Shown: positions 5,361 through 10,144 of the stretch, piece by piece
Layout of the letters: each line of letters starts with the position of its first letter
Position numbering within the stretch: the stretch's first letter is position 1
NCBI GenBank assembly: GCA_016928375.1
Contig: JAFGKX010000070.1
Coordinates: forward strand, 1-10,144
DNA from: Candidatus Omnitrophota bacterium
Lineage (GTDB): Bacteria; Omnitrophota; Gorgyraeia; JABMRG01; JAFGKX01
Length of the DNA: 10,144 bases
Reading direction: 5' to 3'
Made by a program: the position numbers and the translations under genes
Notes under the pieces: generated by a model
The model's database searches: none
Told to the model about the DNA's origin: nothing
Seen by the model: only the letters and a program-made list of their open reading frames with translations

Positions 5361-6711
5361 AAGATTCCTGTTCCCCTAAAAGCTTGTCCACATACCCTGT
5401 ATTGATATTGCCTTCTATAAATGCCTGATCATTGAATACCCTTTTATGAAATGACAATGTGGTCTTTATGGGCTCGACTATAAACTCATCCAGCGCCCTC
5501 TGCATCGTAAATATCGCTTCCTGGCGGGATTTTCCATGGGTTATTAATTTCGCTATCAAAGAATCATAGTAAGGCGGCACATCGTATCCGACATATACGT
5601 GCGAATCAACCCTCACGCCTTTACCGCCCGGCGCATGGTAAGTATCTATGCGTCCCGGCTGAGGCATAAATTTATTTTCCGGATCCTCGGCATTTATTCT
5701 GCATTCTATCGCATGCCCGTTAAATTCTATTTTTTCCTGCTGCAGGGTAAGCTTTTCTCCCGATGCTATCCTTATCTGTTCTTTTATCAGGTCTATGCCT
5801 GTTACCATTTCAGTCACCGGATGCTCAACCTGAATGCGGGCATTTATTTCCATAAAATAGAAATTTTCATGTTTATCCAGCAAAAATTCCATTGTGCCTG
5901 CATTTATATAATGTATATTTTTGATCGCCTTAATAACAGTGTCGCCCATTTTTTTGCGCAGTTTAGAATCAACCGCAGGCGACGGCGACTCCTCTATTAA
6001 TTTCTGATACCGCCTCTGCACAGTGCAGTCTCTTTCGCCAAGCTGCACCACGTGTTTATATTCATCCGCAAGGATCTGAAACTCCACGTGCCTGGGCTGC
6101 TCTATATATTTCTCTATATATAAATCGCCGATGCCGAACGCGGCCTCTGCCTCGGCTTTTGCCATATAAAATGCGCTCGCAAGGCGTATGTCATTATGCA
6201 CTATCCTCATACCTTTACCGCCGCCGCCGGCAGCTGCCTTTATAATAACGGGGTAACGGATGCGCTTTGCTATCTTCAATGCTTCGTCTTTATCTTTTAC
6301 TATTGCCTCGCTGCCGGGAATAATAGGCATACCCGCTTTTTTCATCGCTAGCTTCGCCGCCATTTTATCTCCGACCAGTTTCATATTATCGACGCTTGGG
6401 CCTATAAATTTTATATGGCAGGACTGGCAGATTTCGGCAAAATGCGCATTTTCAGCCAAAAATCCGTATCCCGGATGTATCGCCTCTACATCGGTAATCT
6501 CAGCCGCGCTTATAATTGCGGGAATATTAAGGTAACTTTCGGAACTTTGCGCAGCGCCTATGCAAATGGCCTCATCCGCAAACCTTACGTGCAGAGAATT
6601 TACATCAGCTTCCGAATAAACAGCAACTGTCCTTATGCCTAGCTCTTTACACGCCCTGATTATGCGTAACGCTATCTCGCCTCTGTTTGCTATAAGTATT
6701 TTCGAAAACAT
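5359..6711 (-). CDS. accC: Acetyl-CoA carboxylase, biotin carboxylase subunit AccC
   Basis: A 450-residue ATP-grasp enzyme that carboxylates biotin on AccB using ATP and bicarbonate, the first half-reaction of malonyl-CoA synthesis. It begins with KILIANRGEIALRIIRA and has the IHPGYGFLAEN block (78-88). The ATP-binding Lys116 and Lys158 are present, with the glycine loop GGGGKGM at 162-168. The catalytic EINARIQVEHPVTE block (288-301) carries Glu288, Asn290, Arg292, Gln294 and Glu296, and Arg338 is also present. The C-terminal domain includes PPYYDSLIAKL (379-389). Length and layout match the bacterial single-subunit enzyme. The position equivalent to E. coli His236 is Tyr235 (QRRYQK). The ATG lies eight bases after the accB stop, with an AGGAA just before it. 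The carboxyltransferase genes accA and accD are not in the window. Confidence 0.98.
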   Translation of the reverse strand: MFSKILIANRGEIALRIIRACKELGIRTVAVYSEADVNSLHVRFADEAICIGAAQSSESYLNIPAIISAAEITDVEAIHPGYGFLAENAHFAEICQSCHIKFIGPSVDNMKLVGDKMAAKLAMKKAGMPIIPGSEAIVKDKDEALKIAKRIRYPVIIKAAAGGGGKGMRIVHNDIRLASAFYMAKAEAEAAFGIGDLYIEKYIEQPRHVEFQILADEYKHVVQLGERDCTVQRRYQKLIEESPSPAVDSKLRKKMGDTVIKAIKNIHYINAGTMEFLLDKHENFYFMEINARIQVEHPVTEMVTGIDLIKEQIRIASGEKLTLQQEKIEFNGHAIECRINAEDPENKFMPQPGRIDTYHAPGGKGVRVDSHVYVGYDVPPYYDSLIAKLITHGKSRQEAIFTMQRALDEFIVEPIKTTLSFHKRVFNDQAFIEGNINTGYVDKLLGEQES

Positions 6712-6719
6712 TATTTTTC

Positions 6720-7175
6720 CTAATTTGGTTCTATTAAAAATAAAATCTGGCCGTATTCGACAGGATCCGCGTTCTCAGCCAATATATCTACTACCTTGCC
6801 CCGTACTTCGGACTTTATCTCATTCATCAGTTTCATGGCCTCGACAATACAAATAACCTGCCCTATTTCTATGTCCTGGCCTATCTCCACAAAAGATTCA
6901 GCCTCCGGAGAAGGCGCCCGGTAAAATGTGCCGACTAAAGGAGCTTTTATCTCTATAAGTTTTTTCTCAGCGGTTTCTTTTGCCGAACCGGATGTTTTTT
7001 CCATAATAAGCTGTTGCTGAGCGGACATAACCGGCATTTTTTCCATAAAGACCTCATGGCCCTGGCCCTGCGATTTTTTAAGCCTTATTTTCAGGCCGTC
7101 CCGCTCTATTTCTATTTCACTCAAGCTGTTCTCGTTCATGAGATTTATCATTTCTTTTACTTCTTTTAAATTCAT
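6720..7175 (-). CDS. accB: Biotin carboxyl carrier protein AccB
   Basis: A 151-residue carrier subunit of acetyl-CoA carboxylase. Its biotinylated lysine shuttles carboxyl groups between AccC and the carboxyltransferase. The N-terminal segment (1-34: EVKEMINLMNENSLSEIEIE, then LKIRLKK) is the usual helix and strand. It is followed by a polar linker of about 35 residues, rich in Gln, Ser, Met and Lys rather than Pro/Ala. The biotinyl domain runs from about 73 to 150 with IKAPLVGTFYRAPSPEAE and the VEAMKLM motif, Lys115 being the biotin site. The domain retains the thumb-like insertion (YRAPSPEAESF) typical of AccB. The ATG at 7175 has an AGGAG seven bases upstream in the 22-base gap after efp. 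Confidence 0.97.
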   Translation of the reverse strand: MNLKEVKEMINLMNENSLSEIEIERDGLKIRLKKSQGQGHEVFMEKMPVMSAQQQLIMEKTSGSAKETAEKKLIEIKAPLVGTFYRAPSPEAESFVEIGQDIEIGQVICIVEAMKLMNEIKSEVRGKVVDILAENADPVEYGQILFLIEPN

Positions 7176-7197
7176 CTGCTTACTCCTATTCTCGCTG

Positions 7198-7755
7198 CTA
7201 GGCCCTCTCTAAATATTCCCCTGTCCTTGTATCTATTCTTATTATATCACCCATCTTAACGAATAAAGGCACTTGTACAACCGCCCCTGTCTCAACGGTC
7301 GCAGGCTTATATGTGGCCCTTGCCGTATCGCCTTTTATTCCAGGTTCGGTATGGGTTATTTTTAATTCAACTGAAACCGGCAGCGCTATGTCCATAAACC
7401 TATCTTCATAAAAAGAGAGCGAGGCTTCCATGTTTTCTTTTAAAAAATTTATTGATTTGCCCAGCATTGCTTTATCTACATGCAACTGTTCATAATTTTC
7501 CGTATCCATAAAAAAATAAGAGTCTCCGGAATTATACAGGTAATGCATGTTTCTTTGCTGAATATATGCGGTTTCGAATTTATCTCCCGACCGGAAAGTC
7601 CTGTCTAAAACTGTGTTATTCTTTAGGTCCCTTAGCCTTGTCTTGACAAAAGCGCCGCCTTTGCCGGGTTTTATATGCTGGTATTCAACTATCTGAAGGA
7701 GCTTCCCTTCATATAAAAGGGTCATTCCGACTTTAAATTCCGTCGTATCTATCAT
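7198..7755 (-). CDS. efp: Translation elongation factor P
   Basis: A 185-residue three-domain factor that binds near the ribosomal E site and relieves stalling at consecutive prolines. The KOW-like first domain begins TTEFKVGMTLLYEGKLLQIV and displays the loop HIKPGKGGAF with Lys32 at the tip. So this EF-P belongs to the lysine-tip rather than the arginine (rhamnosylated) class. The OB domains follow, ending with IRIDTRTGEYLERA, the usual C-terminal signature. No modification enzyme (EpmA, EpmB, YmfI type) is in the window. The start is set by homology and by a GAGGTG eight bases upstream. An in-frame ATG at 7821 would add 22 residues lying inside the peptidase gene. The true ATG overlaps the peptidase stop as ATGA. 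Confidence 0.98.
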   Translation of the reverse strand: MIDTTEFKVGMTLLYEGKLLQIVEYQHIKPGKGGAFVKTRLRDLKNNTVLDRTFRSGDKFETAYIQQRNMHYLYNSGDSYFFMDTENYEQLHVDKAMLGKSINFLKENMEASLSFYEDRFMDIALPVSVELKITHTEPGIKGDTARATYKPATVETGAVVQVPLFVKMGDIIRIDTRTGEYLERA

Positions 7756-8795
7756 CTGGTAAGCACCTCGTGTGATTTTTTGGTTACAACAACGATATCT
7801 TCCATACGAACTCCGCCCCATCCCGGAATATAAATACCGGGCTCTATGGTAAAAACCATTCCGGGTTTTAATAAATGCTTATTCTTTGCCGAAATGGAAG
7901 GCGCCTCGTGAATTTCGCAGCCTACTCCATGCCCTGTAGAATGGCCGAAATACCTGCCAAAACCTATCTGTTTTATATATCTCCTTGCGGCATTATCGAT
8001 AGAAGAAGCGGTTTTTCCCGGGCGCACAGAAGAAATAGCCCTATTCTGGGCTTCTATAATAGTATTATAAATATATTTAAATTGAGCGTCTATTCTACCC
8101 AAAAGAATAGTCCTTGTCAAGTCAGAATTATAGCCGTTTATCAGGCAGCCGCAGTCCATTATTATGGGCTCCCTTTTTTTTATTTTCTTTGCCGTAGGTA
8201 TAGCATGGGGCATACTGCTATTTGTCCCGGATGCGACTATTGTATTAAAAGACATTTCCTGAGCGCCGGCGCTCCTTAGCTTCCATTCAAGAAACCCCGC
8301 CACCTCAAGTTCAGACATCCCGGGTTTTATATATTTCACTGTTTCGTTAAGCGCGCTTTTTGCTGCTTTGACGCTTTTTCTTATTTTCTCTATCTCCTCG
8401 CCGGATTTGATAAGGCGCATCTGTTCTATTAAACCGGACACCGGTTTCAATGCGCAATTTAAGCCCAGCCTAAATGATTTATACCTGTCAAAACTAATGC
8501 GTCCTGATTCAAACCCAAGTTTTTTGAATTTATATTTTTTGATTATACCCTTTATAGCAGCCGCGATAGGCGCATTAAGGCAAATCACCTCATAGCCTTT
8601 TACCTCTTTTTTTGCCTGTTCATAATACCGGAAATCTGTAATAAATAAATCCGTACCGTCTCTGCCTATAATCAGGCAGGAGTCTTTACCTTCAAAACCG
8701 CTTATATAAGAAACATTCGGCGCATAAGAAACAAAGAGCGCGTCTATTTTTTCTGCCTTTAATTTAATCCGGAGTTTTTTCGCGGAAGGATTCAT
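7752..8795 (-). CDS. pepP: M24 family Xaa-Pro aminopeptidase (PepP/PepQ-like)
   Basis: A 347-residue cytosolic metallopeptidase that removes the first residue from peptides with proline in second place, or cleaves Xaa-Pro dipeptides. The N-terminal creatinase-like domain covers about 1-125. The pita-bread catalytic domain carries all five metal ligands: Asp214, Asp225 (MDCG...YNSDLTRT), His289 (TGHGVG), Glu318 (FTIEPG) and Glu332 (RMED). The conserved His197 (MPHAIP) and His296 are also present. Length matches the Bacillus YqhT/PapA type. It sits between aroQ and efp, as its Bacillus counterpart does, and overlaps both neighbours by ATGA junctions. An association with EF-P is plausible because both deal with proline-containing sequences, but that is inference. 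Aminopeptidase versus prolidase cannot be decided from the sequence alone. Confidence 0.94.
   Translation of the reverse strand: MNPSAKKLRIKLKAEKIDALFVSYAPNVSYISGFEGKDSCLIIGRDGTDLFITDFRYYEQAKKEVKGYEVICLNAPIAAAIKGIIKKYKFKKLGFESGRISFDRYKSFRLGLNCALKPVSGLIEQMRLIKSGEEIEKIRKSVKAAKSALNETVKYIKPGMSELEVAGFLEWKLRSAGAQEMSFNTIVASGTNSSMPHAIPTAKKIKKREPIIMDCGCLINGYNSDLTRTILLGRIDAQFKYIYNTIIEAQNRAISSVRPGKTASSIDNAARRYIKQIGFGRYFGHSTGHGVGCEIHEAPSISAKNKHLLKPGMVFTIEPGIYIPGWGGVRMEDIVVVTKKSHEVLTR
7764..7769 (-). promoter_or_regulatory. Ribosome-binding site that fixes the efp start
   Basis: GAGGTG on the minus strand lies eight bases before the ATG at 7755, inside the last codons of the peptidase gene. It supports the 185-residue EF-P over the longer reading frame that begins at 7821. 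Confidence 0.65.
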
Positions 8796-9235
8796 ATTTT
8801 TTTGGCTATACCTGCAGCTGCCCTTAGGCCGAACAGGTAGCTGTCCTGGCCGAAACCGCTGATTACGCCCATTGCCACAGGCGAGATCAACGATATTTTT
8901 CTAAAATCTTCGCGGGAATATATATTCGACAGGTGCACTTCTATTGTCGGAACATTTACAGCCGCTATGGCATCTCTTATGGCAACGCTTGTGTGGGTAT
9001 ACGCTGCCGGATTTATAACAAACGCGCAAAAACCGTCTTTTTTTGCATCCTGTATTTTCTGCACTATCTCACCTTCATGGTTTGATTGAAAAGTGCTTAT
9101 TTCTACCCCCAGGTTAACAGCCTCATCTTCAAGTATCTTATTTATGCTTTCTAAAGTTATCCTGCCGTATATATTGGTTTCTCTTGTGCCCAGCAGATTT
9201 AGGTTTGGGCCGTGAATAATCAGTATTTTTTTCAT
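8792..9235 (-). CDS. aroQ: 3-dehydroquinate dehydratase, type II
   Basis: A 147-residue dodecamer-forming enzyme of the shikimate pathway that dehydrates 3-dehydroquinate to 3-dehydroshikimate. The N-terminal block HGPNLNLLGTRE (8-19) with IYG contains the flexible lid arginine (Arg18) and catalytic Tyr23. QSNHEGEIV (50-58) follows, then INPAAYTHTSVAIRDA (74-89) with Asn75 and His81, and EVHLSNIYSREDFR (99-112) with His101 and Arg112. All the expected active-site residues are present and the length is standard. An AAGGAG ribosome-binding site (plus 9245-9250) lies nine bases before the ATG, inside the last codons of the Trm112-like gene, only three bases away. The stop overlaps the peptidase start as ATGA. 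No other shikimate gene is in the window. Confidence 0.98.
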   Translation of the reverse strand: MKKILIIHGPNLNLLGTRETNIYGRITLESINKILEDEAVNLGVEISTFQSNHEGEIVQKIQDAKKDGFCAFVINPAAYTHTSVAIRDAIAAVNVPTIEVHLSNIYSREDFRKISLISPVAMGVISGFGQDSYLFGLRAAAGIAKKI

Positions 9236-9238
9236 TTT

Positions 9239-9400
9239 TTAATTCTCCTTATCGGATTCATTGATTAACATCACAGGAATGCCATCCTTGACAGGATAGC
9301 GCCTCTTGCATTTAACGCAGGTTATTTTATCGTTATCCATCTTGACATCCGCCTTACAGGCAGGGCATGCCAGAATTTTAAGTAATGCTTCATCTATCAT
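9239..9400 (-). CDS. Trm112-family small zinc-ribbon protein
   Basis: A 53-residue protein that opens MIDEALLKILACPACK and has a second cysteine pair in TCVKCKRRYPVKDGIPVML. Cys12, Cys15, Cys28 and Cys31 would bind one zinc. This is the layout of the bacterial UPF0434/Trm112 family (PF03966), whose eukaryotic and archaeal members activate methyltransferases. The role of the bacterial proteins is largely unknown. The ATG overlaps the stop of the membrane protein gene (ATGA), and the gene ends three bases before aroQ while hosting aroQ's ribosome-binding site. Its own ribosome-binding site is weak (AAGAGA), so expression may depend on coupling. The partner, if any, is not identifiable from this window. 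Confidence 0.9.
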   Translation of the reverse strand: MIDEALLKILACPACKADVKMDNDKITCVKCKRRYPVKDGIPVMLINESDKEN

Positions 9401-10144
9401 ATAACATTCTCTTGTTTTTTGGCATCAAAACCATAAACATTTTTTCCAAACATATATATAAAAGCGCCTATCAGGCTCATGCCTAATAATATACCCAGCA
9501 TCAGCAGCGATATGGTAAATGCCATGTTTACGGGCATACATTTCCTGAACATATAAACAAAGCCTGCTTCTCTTACGCCAAGCCCGTTTATAGACGGCAG
9601 CATACTCATTATGCCTATTATCGGGATAAACAGAAAAAATATATCAATGCCCACATAATCCACCCCAATCGCCTTTGCCGCTATAAAAGCGCTTATTATG
9701 CTTAATACCTGGCCGGCCAGCGCAAGGCAAAAGCTCCACGCAAGCACTCCTTTATGCTGCCTGTAAATATTCAGCGAGTCGTATATTTTCGTAATCTTTT
9801 GATAGATATTTTTATTTTTAAACGGTTTAATCAAAAATTTAAAATACGACGCTAAATTTTTATTCAAAATAACAGCCAATGCAAAAAAAGTCAACACAAA
9901 CAACACATATATAAAAAATATCAATAGCGGGCTGTCTATATCCTTATACGCAAAAAATACCGCGAACGCCGGAATAAAGGTAAACGGCACCATCGCAAGA
10001 AGCCTGTCCATAAATACACCGCTGTACGCCGGAAGTTTTTTATCGGATTTTTTTGCGGCATAATACGCCTTAACTACATCTCCGCCGATCGCGGTTGGCA
10101 GAAAGTTATTAAAAAAATAACCTAAAAAACAAAGGTATGTCGAT
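9397..10144 (-). CDS. Flippase-like integral membrane protein (lysylphosphatidylglycerol synthase TM/UPF0104 family), 5' end cut by window
   Basis: The frame is open to the right edge, so the N terminus is missing and 248 residues are visible. The segment FNNFLPTAIGGDVVKAYYAA, followed by GVFMDRLLAM, is the most conserved part of the UPF0104 family. A first visible ATG at 10011 falls inside this motif and is not the true start. After it come hydrophobic helices (VPFTFIPAFAVFFAY, LLIFFIYVLFVLTFFALAVIL), a basic cytosolic loop (FLIKPFKNKNIYQKITKIY) and further helices. The second signature, LPSINGLGVREAGFVYMF, lies in the C-terminal part. The family includes the membrane part of MprF and glycolipid or hopanoid carriers, and is thought to flip or hold lipid-linked groups. 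No C-terminal aminoacyl-transferase domain follows, so lysyl transfer is unlikely. The substrate is unknown. Confidence 0.9.
   Translation of the reverse strand, partial: STYLCFLGYFFNNFLPTAIGGDVVKAYYAAKKSDKKLPAYSGVFMDRLLAMVPFTFIPAFAVFFAYKDIDSPLLIFFIYVLFVLTFFALAVILNKNLASYFKFLIKPFKNKNIYQKITKIYDSLNIYRQHKGVLAWSFCLALAGQVLSIISAFIAAKAIGVDYVGIDIFFLFIPIIGIMSMLPSINGLGVREAGFVYMFRKCMPVNMAFTISLLMLGILLGMSLIGAFIYMFGKNVYGFDAKKQENVI

Noticed and set aside
7756..7821. N-terminal extension of EF-P by 22 residues from an ATG at 7821.
   Set aside because: It lies inside the peptidase gene, has no family match, and the ATG at 7755 has a good GAGGTG and gives the standard EF-P start.
1..10144. Defence, phage, CRISPR or mobile-element system.
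   Set aside because: No spaced direct repeats, transposase, integrase, toxin or nuclease-like protein was seen. Nearly every base belongs to core metabolic or housekeeping genes.

Overview
All protein genes in this window lie on the minus strand and are packed almost end to end, so the window reads as one long polycistron transcribed from high to low coordinates. The transcription order is: flippase-like membrane protein (cut by the right edge), Trm112-like zinc ribbon, aroQ, M24 aminopeptidase, efp, accB, accC, asp23-family gene, amaP-like gene, gmhA, heptose-1-phosphate adenylyltransferase, thiD2, thiE, thiC and a PfkB-family kinase. The 5' half of a tRNA, probably tRNA-Gly, follows at the left edge. 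Several junctions are ATGA or TAATG start/stop overlaps, which suggests translational coupling. The only sizeable gap (4893-4978, 86 nt) is filled by two RNA hairpins.

The organism is a bacterium with type II fatty acid synthesis and probably an outer membrane, because gmhA and the adenylyltransferase belong to the ADP-heptose pathway for LPS inner core or related glycans. The proteins are Lys/Ile rich and the DNA leans moderately to AT. An asp23-amaP pair and a short-form ThiC next to heptose genes would fit an uncultured lineage such as Omnitrophota or another Planctomycetes/Verrucomicrobia-side or Elusimicrobia-like phylum. That placement is inference, not something the sequence proves.

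Region 1 (7198-10144) holds the membrane protein, the zinc ribbon, shikimate-pathway dehydroquinase, a proline peptidase and translation factor EF-P. Region 2 (4302-7175) holds the biotin carrier and biotin carboxylase subunits of acetyl-CoA carboxylase, then an Asp23-family protein and its probable membrane anchor. The order aroQ-pepP-efp-accB-accC-asp23 resembles the Bacillus yqhS-yqhT-efp-...-accB-accC-yqhY cluster, so an old housekeeping neighbourhood appears to be preserved. Region 3 (3221-4290) holds two steps of ADP-heptose synthesis. Region 4 (1-3243) holds thiamine pyrimidine synthesis and coupling (ThiD2, ThiE, ThiC), a sugar-kinase-like protein and the tRNA.

I see no CRISPR array, insertion sequence, phage gene or defence system. 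The points most worth a second look are the one-base split between thiD2 and thiE (removing one base restores a continuous ThiD2-ThiE fusion), the nested inverted repeats between asp23 and amaP, and the orphan PfkB kinase coupled to thiC.
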